A DNA stretch of 64,000 nt from Mycobacterium vicinigordonae (lineage in GTDB: Bacteria; Actinomycetota; Actinomycetes; Mycobacteriales; Mycobacteriaceae), in assembly GCF_013466425.1 (NCBI RefSeq), contig NZ_CP059165.1:2976001-3040000 (forward strand). The letters run 5' to 3'. This document shows, piece after piece, positions 44,967 through 52,962 of this stretch. The position numbers were made by a program, and so were the translations under genes. The stretch's first letter is position 1, and every line of letters starts with the position of its first letter. Under the pieces are notes generated by a model. The model was not told the DNA's origin. It made no database searches and saw only the letters and a list, made by a program, of their open reading frames with translations.

Positions 44967-46090
44967 GATGGTTGCTGCCAGGGGACCACCGGGGCGACGC
45001 CTTCCAGAGTGGTGGATCCCCCTTCGGCGCGGCGTAACACCAGGAAGTCGGCGCCCTTGTAGGCGCGGTGGTCGGATGGCCCGAGGGTGATGATCGTGCC
45101 CGGTCCGCCGGTGCACGCCGGGATCCGGCGCAGCGTGTCCAACGCGTCACGCAGCGCCGTCGGGGTGGCGTAACGCATCCTGCCCAGTGCCAGGGCGAAG
45201 GCGTGGCCGATGTCGTAGCCGGTGGATAAGCCCGAGGTTGCGTAGTCATAGCCAAAGCGGTCGCGGAATCTTTCCCGCACCGCGGCGAACACCTCGTTGC
45301 GCTCGTCGTACTGGTCGACGCCGACCCAGCCGTCGAGGCGGTTCGCACGTTCTTCGCTGTAGGTCGCGCTGACGAATGCGGTGGTCTGGATGCGCGGCGG
45401 ATCCCAGCCGATCTGTTCGAGCGCCGGGCGTATCCACTGGTTGACCCCTCCGAGCCCGAGGTAGACCAACGCGTCGGGCTTGGAGTCGCGGCACACGTGT
45501 AGGGCTTCGGTCAATTCCTCGACGCTGGTGGCCGGGTAGACCGGCGGCTCGGCCGTGATGACCAGGTTGTGTGGCTGCAATTCGTAGCGGAAGAACTCTG
45601 CGTACTCTTCGCCGATCTGGGTGCGCTCGCGCAGCACCGCGACCCTGCGGTATCCGTTGGCCTCGAGCCAGGCTGCCATCACCGCTGGCTCGTCGGCCAG
45701 CCCTCCGTTGGCGAAGGCATAGGCGTAGTCACCGCGGAATCGGGTGGATCCGCAGATGGTGGCGGTGGGCACCTTGAGGCGCTCGATCTCGGGCAACAGC
45801 GCCAGACAGTTGTCCGAGGTGAACGGCCCGACTACACCGAGTACGCCGTCGTCGTCGACAAGTGCGCGGTACGCCTTGATCAGCCCGTGCGCCGTGGACC
45901 ACGGCTGTGCATACACCTCACGGACTATCACCTCGATGCCGCGTTCGAGCAGTCCGCGGGCATTCACCTCTTCGCTGGCCAAGCGCACCGCATCTGGCCA
46001 GCAGTCGCTGAGACCCGGATGGCCCGGTAGGTCGATCAGCATCCCGAGCCGATACGGCTCAATCGGTCGACCGTGGTAGACGGTGGCCAC
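44963..46090 (-). CDS. Type I substrate-binding protein without signal peptide
   Basis: A 375-residue protein of the Leu/Ile/Val-binding type I periplasmic-binding family: YRLGMLIDLPGHPGLSDCWPDAVRLASEEVN, then GVVGPFTSDNCLALLPEIERLKVP, and later LVYLGLGGVNQWIRPALEQIGWD. No signal peptide or lipobox Cys is present (N-terminus ATVYHGRPIEPYRLG), and no ABC permease or ATPase gene lies in the window. It may be a cytosolic ligand sensor, like AmiC, rather than a transporter part. GTG 46090 has GGGGAAGG upstream. It is coupled (ATGA) to the fusion gene that follows. Confidence 0.75.
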   Translation of the reverse strand: MATVYHGRPIEPYRLGMLIDLPGHPGLSDCWPDAVRLASEEVNARGLLERGIEVIVREVYAQPWSTAHGLIKAYRALVDDDGVLGVVGPFTSDNCLALLPEIERLKVPTATICGSTRFRGDYAYAFANGGLADEPAVMAAWLEANGYRRVAVLRERTQIGEEYAEFFRYELQPHNLVITAEPPVYPATSVEELTEALHVCRDSKPDALVYLGLGGVNQWIRPALEQIGWDPPRIQTTAFVSATYSEERANRLDGWVGVDQYDERNEVFAAVRERFRDRFGYDYATSGLSTGYDIGHAFALALGRMRYATPTALRDALDTLRRIPACTGGPGTIITLGPSDHRAYKGADFLVLRRAEGGSTTLEGVAPVVPWQQPS

Positions 46091-46181
46091 GCCTCAGCCT
46101 TCCCCGCCGGCCGGACTCGTGGCGGACGAAGGCATTGCGGTCTCCTCGTGATACGTGGCAGCGATCGTTGACCTCGTTGCG

Positions 46182-46211
46182 ACTGTAGGACCGGTCAGGC
46201 CCGAAAGTCAA
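46182..46211 (-). promoter_or_regulatory. Promoter candidate for the binding-protein / fusion operon
   Basis: On the minus strand, TTGACT (46211-46206) and TACAGT (46187-46182) are 18 bp apart, a sigma-70-like arrangement about 90 bp before the GTG at 46090. The AT-rich TTATCTATAT motif lies just upstream of the -35 element. Confidence 0.4.
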
Positions 46212-46228
46212 TCGATTTGGGTCAGTAT

Positions 46229-46238
46229 TATCTATATT
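46229..46238. promoter_or_regulatory. TTATCTATAT motif, copy upstream of binding-protein operon
   Basis: The 10-mer TTATCTATAT is identical to one strand of the palindrome at 56059-56076 and differs by one base from 56754-56763. All three lie in promoter regions of island operons. A shared regulator site is inferred. Confidence 0.4.
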
Positions 46239-46447
46239 CTTCATACGCGTCCGTTAGTGCCGAGACGCGATGCGTCGGGCACACTCTCGATTCCGGGGAT
46301 CCTTTCGCTCATCAGCCCGCGGCACCGCAATCGCCTTGTGCCGGTGCATATTTAATGCCGTCGTTCGCGTTGAGCGTTCGCGCACTGTACGTCCATCCGC
46401 GTCTCACATCTGTGCTATTAGGCGTCTGCTGCATTTCGGTGTCGCGA

Positions 46448-47866
46448 CTAATATTTCGGCGGCGTCCAACCGCCGAACGCCTTTTCCAGCGCCAGAGCGA
46501 CCGCGATCGTGCGGTGGTCCTGACCGCGCCCTGCGACGACCTGCAACCCGAGTGGCAGACCCGCCGTGCCAAGTCCGAGTGGAACCTGTGTGGCGGGCAT
46601 CTCGAGCGCGTTGAACAGTAGCGCGAAGCGGAAGTGCAGGGCCCCGCCGCGGCCGTGAGCCGGTGCCACGCCGGTCGCGCTGGGATAGAACAGCACACCG
46701 TCGTCACCGAGGGCACTGTCGATTTCGGCTTCAAGCGACTGTGCCGTCATGGTCAATCGGTGAATTGCTGCGGGAAACCGGAGCAACGGCGGAGTCAGTA
46801 TATTCACCGCGGCGACCGGAAGAATGTGCTCCTTCAGCGGTGACGCCCACCGCAGTGTGCGGGGCCCGGTCTCGAGTGCGAATGGCCACTGACCGTCTTG
46901 CAGCAGTCTGCCGAAGTACCCGAACACGGCCTTCGACAGGCCCGAAATAGTCGGGTGTTCGACCCGGGCTCCTAGTGCTCTCAGGACGGCGGCCGCCCGA
47001 CTGGCTGCGGTACGCAATTCGTTAGATACCTTGGGGCGGTTCCCATCGGTATCGATGACCAGTATCCGAAGGTCCTTGACGTCCACGGCCGACGGGTCAC
47101 CGAGCTCGAAGTGGCGGCTTTGCGGATCGGTGGGGTGGGGTCCGGCGATCACCCGCAGCAGCGGCATCAGGTCTTCGGCTCTGCGAGCCAACGGGCCGGT
47201 GGTGTTGATTCGTGCTTGTGCACCTTGGCAATTGGGGAACTGGCCCGAGGACGGCACTAAACCCCCGGTGGGTTTGTGTCCAAATACCCCATTGCAGAAG
47301 GCGGGAATTCGGATTGATCCGCCGATGTCGGTCCCGAGGCCGAAGGGCGATGCGCCCGAACCGACGGCCGCCCCTTCACCGCCACTGCTGCCTCCGGCGG
47401 TGCGTGCGGGGTGGTAGGCGTTGTTGGTACGACCGTAGATGCGGTTGTCGGTTGCGGTCCACGCCGTCCATTCCGCAATGTTGGTGACGCCGAGCGGAAT
47501 CGCCCCCGCCGCCCGTAACCGCGCGACCGAAGGAGCGTCTCTGTCGGCGATCACGGTCTTGCGCGCGACGACACCACATGTGTTCGGCATGCCGGTCAGG
47601 GCGATGTTCTCCTTGATGGTGCAGGGGACACCATGAAACGGTGGCAGACTGTCGGGGTCTTCTGTGTGCACTCGTTCGTCGGCCGCGTCAGCCTCTTGTC
47701 TGGCTTCCGAAAAGCGCTCACACACCACGGCGTTGAGGGTCGGGTTGACTTGCTCGATGTGGGCGATGTGGGTCTCTACGACCTCTCTGGAGGTCGCCGC
47801 TCCGGTGCGAATCCGCCGAGCCAGCTCCGTCGCTGACAGGGTCAACAGCTCATCGATCAGCGCGAT
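46448..47866 (-). CDS. Amidase-signature-family hydrolase
   Basis: An amidase with the Ser-cisSer-Lys triad: Lys in PFHGVPCTIKEN, cis-Ser in ARTAGGSSGGEGAAVGSG, and nucleophile Ser in GTDIGGSIRIPA. The start is uncertain. TTG 47845 (LTLSATELARRIRTG) is the first standard codon, but the family N-terminus usually begins a few residues earlier with DELL. Here IALIDELL is encoded upstream, with AGGAGG 8 bp before an ATC at 47866. I give the ATC-based extent. It would hydrolyse an amide or related bond; a link to the acyl-CoA pathway is not obvious. Confidence 0.85.
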   Translation of the reverse strand: MALIDELLTLSATELARRIRTGAATSREVVETHIAHIEQVNPTLNAVVCERFSEARQEADAADERVHTEDPDSLPPFHGVPCTIKENIALTGMPNTCGVVARKTVIADRDAPSVARLRAAGAIPLGVTNIAEWTAWTATDNRIYGRTNNAYHPARTAGGSSGGEGAAVGSGASPFGLGTDIGGSIRIPAFCNGVFGHKPTGGLVPSSGQFPNCQGAQARINTTGPLARRAEDLMPLLRVIAGPHPTDPQSRHFELGDPSAVDVKDLRILVIDTDGNRPKVSNELRTAASRAAAVLRALGARVEHPTISGLSKAVFGYFGRLLQDGQWPFALETGPRTLRWASPLKEHILPVAAVNILTPPLLRFPAAIHRLTMTAQSLEAEIDSALGDDGVLFYPSATGVAPAHGRGGALHFRFALLFNALEMPATQVPLGLGTAGLPLGLQVVAGRGQDHRTIAVALALEKAFGGWTPPKY

Positions 47867-47896
47867 GACAGCCCTCCTATCCGCGTGCGCGAGGTG

Positions 47897-47960
47897 GCGC
47901 GAGCAGACGCAAAAGCACCCTGGAACGCACGTTCCCAGGGGCTTTTGCGTCTGCTCGCGC
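47897..47960. repeat. 64-nt long inverted repeat between SDR and amidase
   Basis: Outer arms GCGCGAGCAGACGCAAAAGC (47897-47916) and its exact complement (47941-47960) pair over 20 bp. Inner arms CCCTGG/CCAGGG and AACG/CGTT extend the stem, with one bulge on each side and a 2-nt tip. It lies 25 bp beyond the SDR stop codon. It could stop transcription between the SDR and the amidase, though no T-tract follows. Intergenic sequences with this GAGCAGACGC core are, to my recollection, common in mycobacteria. Confidence 0.7.
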
Positions 47961-47985
47961 TAATCATGCGCCGCTCATGTGCTGG

Positions 47986-48840
47986 TCACATACCTCGCTG
48001 GATCGTGGCACCGCCGTCAACGCGCATCTGCATGCCGGTGACATAGCGTGACTCGTCGGAAGCCAGATATACCACCGCATAAGAGATGTCGGACGGGTCG
48101 ACCCAGGCAACAGGCATCGCCTGCATCGAACGGAAGCCTGCCTCGGCCTCTTCGACCGTGGGATTGGCCAGATCAGGACGGAATGCCCGGTACATCGGTT
48201 CACTCTGCAGCATGTCGGTGTCGCAGTTGGTGGGATGCACGGCATTGACTCGAATAGACCGGGGAGCAAGCTTCACTGCGAGCGTCGTGGTGTAGTCGAC
48301 CAGCATCCGCTTGGCCAGACTGTAGCCAGCACCGCCCATGCCCTTCGGACCGCTGCCCCCGGACGCCGAACTGGAGAGCAAGGCGGCGACCGACCCGGTC
48401 GCAATGATCGACCCGCCCGCCCCGAGAAGGGGAAGCGCCACGTGGACGGTGTTGATCACACCGATCAGGTCGACGTCGACGGCGTCGATGAAGGCCCCGA
48501 CGCCGAGACGGTCACCAAGCGGGGCGATGCCCGCATTCGCCACCACCACATCGACTTTTCCCAATTCGGCGACGCCAGTGCCGAGTGCGGCCGCGAGCGC
48601 GCTGCGATCTCGCACATCCGCCTGGATCGGAACAATTCGCCGACCGGTCTTCTCTACCAGTCGCGCGGTTTCGTCGAGGTCCTCGGGGCGCGCCAACGGA
48701 TATTCGTTGCTGTCGATGTCCTCGCAGATGTCGACCGCGATGATGTCGGCGCCTTCCGCGGCGAGGTGCACGGCGTGACTGCGGCCCTGGCCGCGTGCCG
48801 CACCGGTGATGAACGCGACCTTATCCTGGACGCGACCCAT
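47986..48840 (-). CDS. Mycofactocin-coupled SDR (carveol-dehydrogenase type)
   Basis: A 284-residue SDR of the group whose NAD is thought to be recycled only through mycofactocin. The marker is TGAARGQGRSHAVHLAAEGADIIAVDIC at the N-terminus, followed by VVANAGIAPLGD, GSIIATGSVAAL and catalytic Tyr/Lys in GAGYSLAKRMLVDY. The insertion between the first beta-alpha unit and the Asp/Arg motif is also characteristic. It would oxidise a secondary alcohol, possibly of terpenoid type. ATG 48840 follows GGAGGA. It is the gene after the dikinase-like protein on the same strand. Confidence 0.9.
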   Translation of the reverse strand: MGRVQDKVAFITGAARGQGRSHAVHLAAEGADIIAVDICEDIDSNEYPLARPEDLDETARLVEKTGRRIVPIQADVRDRSALAAALGTGVAELGKVDVVVANAGIAPLGDRLGVGAFIDAVDVDLIGVINTVHVALPLLGAGGSIIATGSVAALLSSSASGGSGPKGMGGAGYSLAKRMLVDYTTTLAVKLAPRSIRVNAVHPTNCDTDMLQSEPMYRAFRPDLANPTVEEAEAGFRSMQAMPVAWVDPSDISYAVVYLASDESRYVTGMQMRVDGGATIQRGM

Positions 48841-48860
48841 ATTCTCCTCCTGCGTTGGCT

Positions 48861-50450
48861 CTAGTCCTGAGTTATCGTGCCGTACATCCGTATTGCGGTC
48901 AGCATGGCAACCAGCGGATGGGCCGAGACGACATGTGTGAGTCCAGCGTCCATCGCTGCCCGTACGCTGGCTTCGGTGTCGTCATCCAGAGCCGGGTAGT
49001 CGCCCGACATGTAAGCGGACAGCGGGCTGTGCCGGCGCGCGATCTCACCCAGCTCCGCAAGGTATGGCGAATTACGTTCGGACCAAGCAGACAGCGGCAG
49101 GATGCCCTCCCGCACTTCACCTTCCGTGCCGTCAATGGTAATTAGCCTGCCGGCCAGGGTTGCCGCGACTCCGACTCCGCATCCCACGATCGACGGTCGG
49201 TGCAATTCGCGCGATACCACTGCCGCGTGGCTGGTGGCCCCGCCGATCTCGGTGACGATGCCGGTCGCCGCCATCATCCCCTGAATGTCATCGGGGCTGG
49301 TGCTGGGCCGGACTAGGATCACATCCTCTCCGTCTTCGGCAGCGTCGATGGCTTCGTCGACATCGATGTACGCCGTGCCCGATGCGATACCAGGGGAGGC
49401 CGGCAGCCCTCTGGCTAAAAGATCTGCAGCAAAACGTGTTTCGGGTTGTAGCGACGGCTGAAGCAGAATGTTCAGGTGGGTCGGATCTACGCGGCGCAGT
49501 ACCTCGGCATCGCCGATCAGGCCCTCGTTGCGTAGGGCCAGTGCGAACCGTACGCCCGCCTGAGCCGACCGCTTGGCCGTTCGAGTCTGCAGCAACCAGA
49601 GTTTGCCCTGCTCAACGGTGAATTCGATGTCCTGGACGTCCCTGGCGATTCGTTCGAGCGTCTCCGCAGCGTTGATCAGTTCGTCGTAGACCTCGGGTTG
49701 CTCATCGCGAAGCGCAGCCACCGGCTCCACGTCGAAGGTTCCAGATACGACGTCCTCGCCCTGGCCGCCCGGCAGCCATTCGCCGAATGGTTGGTCGGCG
49801 CCGGTCATCGGGTTACGGGAGAACAACACGCCCGTGCCGGATTTGTTGTCCATGTTTCCGAACACCATGGCCTGCACCACCACGGCGGTTCCGCCCGTGT
49901 CGCTGAGTCGGTGGTGCTTTCGGTATGCGATGGCGCGTGGCGAGTTCCACGACCTGAATACCGCGCCGATTGCTCCACGCAGTTGCTGGAACGGATCGTC
50001 AGGGACCACGCCGCACTCGTCGTCGAGCACGATGCGCCGGTACATGTGGCGAAACCGTTGTCGAGTGTCAGCGGCAAACTCGGGGCTGTGCAATTCGGCC
50101 AGCGCCGCTTCGACAGTGTCGTCGACACCTAGATCGAGGACGGTGTCCAGCATCCCGGGCATAGACAGGGCGCCGCCGCTGCGGACACTGACCAGCAGGG
50201 GACGTGGTCCCCTCCCGAAAGTCCGGGAGGTTTCGGATTCCAGCCAGCGTAGTTTCGCGCGTACCTCATCGCGGATCGAGTCCGAAGCGGCCTCGGGTTC
50301 CGTGAAGTACCGAGTGCAGACCTCGGTGGTGATGCAGAATGCCGGCGGTACCGGTAGGCCCTCGCGGCGCATTGCATTGATGCCATAACCTTTGTTGCCC
50401 AGTAACTCTCGCGGCTGCTGTGCCGTGCCGTCGAGTAGGACCACATTCAT
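48861..50450 (-). CDS. PPDK-like protein: ATP-grasp plus phospho-His domain, no PEP/pyruvate domain
   Basis: A 529-residue relative of pyruvate phosphate dikinase (normally ~880). The N-terminal ATP-grasp half is clear: LGNKGYGINAMRREGLPVPPAF, VSVRSGGALSMPGMLDT, and GTGVLFSRNPMTGADQPFGEW with QGEDVVSGT. DIEFTVEQGKLWLLQTRTAKR ends it. The swivelling domain has His408 in GGATSHAAVVSRE. The C-terminal PEP/pyruvate TIM barrel is missing; only ~80 residues follow. M. tuberculosis PpdK (Rv1127c) is similarly short. ATG 50450 overlaps the ligase stop. Combined with the SDR/PEP-centre fusions, it could form a two-component phosphotransferase. Confidence 0.87.
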   Translation of the reverse strand: MNVVLLDGTAQQPRELLGNKGYGINAMRREGLPVPPAFCITTEVCTRYFTEPEAASDSIRDEVRAKLRWLESETSRTFGRGPRPLLVSVRSGGALSMPGMLDTVLDLGVDDTVEAALAELHSPEFAADTRQRFRHMYRRIVLDDECGVVPDDPFQQLRGAIGAVFRSWNSPRAIAYRKHHRLSDTGGTAVVVQAMVFGNMDNKSGTGVLFSRNPMTGADQPFGEWLPGGQGEDVVSGTFDVEPVAALRDEQPEVYDELINAAETLERIARDVQDIEFTVEQGKLWLLQTRTAKRSAQAGVRFALALRNEGLIGDAEVLRRVDPTHLNILLQPSLQPETRFAADLLARGLPASPGIASGTAYIDVDEAIDAAEDGEDVILVRPSTSPDDIQGMMAATGIVTEIGGATSHAAVVSRELHRPSIVGCGVGVAATLAGRLITIDGTEGEVREGILPLSAWSERNSPYLAELGEIARRHSPLSAYMSGDYPALDDDTEASVRAAMDAGLTHVVSAHPLVAMLTAIRMYGTITQD

Positions 50451-52087
50451 CGCTTCGACACCTCGACGTCGGAGTCGGTGATGTCCCATGTCGCGGCGGT
50501 AACTCCTTCGTCGCGCAGTTGGTGCTTGAGCACCTTGCCGGTGGCGTTTCTGGGCAGTTCGGAACGGAATTCGATGTAGCGAGGGACCGCGAAATACGGC
50601 AGCTTGTCCAGACACCATCGGCATAGCTGCTCCGCGGTGAGTTGGGTGCCGTCGCGGCGCACCACCGTCACCTTGACATCGTCCTCGGTGAGATCTGACG
50701 GCACTGCATGAACTGCGACGTCGGCGATGTCGGGATGGCTGCGGAAGGTCCGTTCGAGTTCGTAGCTCGAAATGTTCTCGCCGCGGCGGCGCAGGTAGTC
50801 CTTCTTGCGGTCGACGAACCAGAACCAACCCTCGGCGTCGAATCGGCCTATGTCACCCGTGTGGAACCAAAGATTGCGCAGCACCGCGATGGTTGCTTCG
50901 GGGCGACGCCAGTACCCCTCGAACATGACGTGCGGCTTGCGCGGGCGAACGATGATTTCGCCAGGCTGTCCGTCGGGAACCTCGGCGTCGTTGTCGTCGA
51001 CGATCCGTACGTCGAAGTCGTCGTTTCGCCGTCCGGAGGCGCCCAACGGTGCCGTCAGACTGCGCGGGTTGCTCGTGACGAACGACGCTTCGGTAAGTCC
51101 GAAGACCGAGTTGCCCGCACTTCTCACCCCGAACCGTCGCGTCCAGGTGTCGATCAACTCCGGCGTCCACGGCGCGCCTCCAACGTGTTGGATCTGGCCA
51201 AAACATTCGGTCATCTCTGCGGTTTCGGGCATCGATGCAATTAGGGTGATCATTGTGCCCAGTATGGAAACCTGCTGTGCTCCACAGCGTTTGATATCCG
51301 GCCAGAAGCCCGACAACGAAAAGCGTTCTGCAATACACACCGTCGTGCAATTCACCGCGGTGGCCAGCACCGAGGTACCGGCGGCATTCAGATGAAACAG
51401 CGGCAGCGGCGTCCACAGGGTGAAGCCCGGGTTTCGCATCGCCGCGGTGTTTTTCGCGACGTTGCAGATGTAGTTATGGCTGATCATGCAGCCCTTGGAG
51501 GGGCCGGTCGTTCCCGAGGTGTAGACGAGCATCGCGAGGTCTTGCGCAGCGACCGCGACGGGTGCTTGCAGTCCGGTCTCCGGTGTGATGACCTCCATCT
51601 GAACCAGTAAGCTACTCTCCGCATCAGGCGGCGCGCTGCGCACCACCAGGTGACGCAGGCCCGGAAGTTCGGGTGCGATGTCTAGAATCCTTTGCGCATA
51701 GTCGGATTCGGCCAGCACCACCGCGGCCGCGGCATCGGCGATCTGATGACGCAGGTACTCGCCCTTGAGGGCGGTGTTCACCGGCACCCACACCGCGCCG
51801 AGGAAATTGGCGGCGAACCAGGAAACGATCGCGTCGGCGTTGTTGTCGAGGATGCACACGACGGTGTGCCCGGCGGCCACCCCAAGTTGCGCCAGGCCAG
51901 CGGCGCGGCGTAGTGACAGGTCCCACACCTGGGAGTAGGTGTGGCGCTCACCGCCGAAGTCGACGAACACCTTGTCGGGGGAGTGTTCACGTGCACGCGA
52001 CAACACCGCGGTTACCGTGTCGAAGTCTCCCACCGACCACACGGCGCATGCCGGCGCCGAGACATGGCTGGTGTCCGCGATCGTCAT
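50447..52087 (-). CDS. Acyl-CoA synthetase (AMP-binding)
   Basis: A 546-residue adenylate-forming ligase with MLVYTSGTTGPSKGCMISHNY, the A5 region VFGLTEASF, and WFHTGDIGRFDAEGWFWFVDRKKDYLRRRGENISS. The C-terminal catalytic Lys lies in ELPRNATGKVLKHQL. This resembles crotonobetaine/carnitine-CoA-ligase-like mycobacterial enzymes. ATG 52087 has AAAGGA upstream; the longer frame to 52162 lacks family features. It activates a carboxylic acid for the alpha/beta dehydrogenase, dienoyl-CoA reductase and crotonase encoded upstream in the same operon. Confidence 0.9.
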   Translation of the reverse strand: MTIADTSHVSAPACAVWSVGDFDTVTAVLSRAREHSPDKVFVDFGGERHTYSQVWDLSLRRAAGLAQLGVAAGHTVVCILDNNADAIVSWFAANFLGAVWVPVNTALKGEYLRHQIADAAAAVVLAESDYAQRILDIAPELPGLRHLVVRSAPPDAESSLLVQMEVITPETGLQAPVAVAAQDLAMLVYTSGTTGPSKGCMISHNYICNVAKNTAAMRNPGFTLWTPLPLFHLNAAGTSVLATAVNCTTVCIAERFSLSGFWPDIKRCGAQQVSILGTMITLIASMPETAEMTECFGQIQHVGGAPWTPELIDTWTRRFGVRSAGNSVFGLTEASFVTSNPRSLTAPLGASGRRNDDFDVRIVDDNDAEVPDGQPGEIIVRPRKPHVMFEGYWRRPEATIAVLRNLWFHTGDIGRFDAEGWFWFVDRKKDYLRRRGENISSYELERTFRSHPDIADVAVHAVPSDLTEDDVKVTVVRRDGTQLTAEQLCRWCLDKLPYFAVPRYIEFRSELPRNATGKVLKHQLRDEGVTAATWDITDSDVEVSKR

Positions 52088-52112
52088 TGAGTTGGTGGTC
52101 CTTTCCTGGCCG

Positions 52113-52961
52113 CTAGGGGAACTGCTCGTCAATGGGTACAAAGTCGGGCATCGCGAGCCCACGCCGCAACCAGTTGGCGCCGTCGAGCACCATGGTGTGC
52201 CCGGTCAGGTAGGCGGCGTAGGGGGAGCAGAGATATGTCGCAGCCCAACCTAGTTCGTGTGGCTGACCGACCCGTCCGCCAGGTATCCGTTTGCAGTCTG
52301 CCTCGGGGTTCTGCCGGGCCAGCAACACCGGCGGCAGATCGTCGTGCGGAAACAATCCGGGTGCAAGGCAGTTGACGCGGATGCCGTTGGGCGCCCACTC
52401 GACAGCCAGGGATTGCGTCAGGTTCATGACACCGGCTTTGGCTGCCGCGGAGTGTGCGGTGCCTGGGCCGCCCGTCCAGGAGTAGGTGGCTCCGATGTTC
52501 AGGATAGCTCCGGGTGCCGTTCTGGCGATCGCGCGTCGGGCGAATTCCGCGCTACACAGAAAGGTTCCGTTGAGCACGATGTCGACGACGCTGCGCCAGG
52601 CGTTGGCGGACATCTTGACGGCCTGCGACGGAAAGTTCCCGGCCGCGTTGTTGATCAGCACATCGGCTGGCCCCAGCTCTTCTTCGATCCGGTCGAATGT
52701 GCTGGCCACGGCGTCATCGTTGCGAACGTCGAGTTCGACACCTATTGCCCTGGCGCCCAGTGCAGCCACTGCCTGCACCCCGTTCTCGCGGTGCTCGGCC
52801 TTGCGGCTGGCGACGGCTATTCCCGCGCCGAGCCGGGCGAATTCAACGGCCATCGCCTTGCCCAACCCGGTTCCGCCGCCCGTGACAATGACGACCTTTC
52901 CGGCATAGGTACGCGGCGGCAGCATCGCCGTGCCGACCGGGGGAGGTGTCGGCAATGGCAT
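52113..52961 (-). CDS. 2,4-dienoyl-CoA-reductase-like SDR
   Basis: A 282-residue SDR with TGGGTGLGKAMAVEFARLGAG and INNAAGNF, the latter typical of 2,4-dienoyl-CoA reductases. The usual YxxxK is replaced: the site reads GTAHSAAAKAGVMNL, with Ser at the Tyr position and Lys kept, as in peroxisomal DECR-type enzymes where Asp and Lys are used. NADP preference is suggested by ASRKAEH. ATG 52961 is one base after the crotonase stop. It would remove a double bond in an unsaturated or branched acyl-CoA. Confidence 0.85.
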   Translation of the reverse strand: MPLPTPPPVGTAMLPPRTYAGKVVIVTGGGTGLGKAMAVEFARLGAGIAVASRKAEHRENGVQAVAALGARAIGVELDVRNDDAVASTFDRIEEELGPADVLINNAAGNFPSQAVKMSANAWRSVVDIVLNGTFLCSAEFARRAIARTAPGAILNIGATYSWTGGPGTAHSAAAKAGVMNLTQSLAVEWAPNGIRVNCLAPGLFPHDDLPPVLLARQNPEADCKRIPGGRVGQPHELGWAATYLCSPYAAYLTGHTMVLDGANWLRRGLAMPDFVPIDEQFP

Positions 52962-52962
52962 C

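Larger units (their letters stand above)
46091..46447. other. Intergenic region between amidase end and binding-protein start
   Basis: A 357-bp gap with no convincing gene; the open frames across it look like shadows. Its right third is AT-rich and carries a TTATCTATAT motif (46229-46238). A minus-strand promoter candidate lies nearer the binding-protein gene. Confidence 0.5.

Noticed and set aside
44157..45062. 301-residue plus-strand frame opposite the first fusion gene
   Set aside because: It lies fully inside the SDR domain of the fusion on the other strand and shows no family motif.
48235..48864. 209-residue plus-strand frame opposite the mycofactocin SDR
   Set aside because: It mirrors the SDR gene and lacks a ribosome binding site or recognisable domain.
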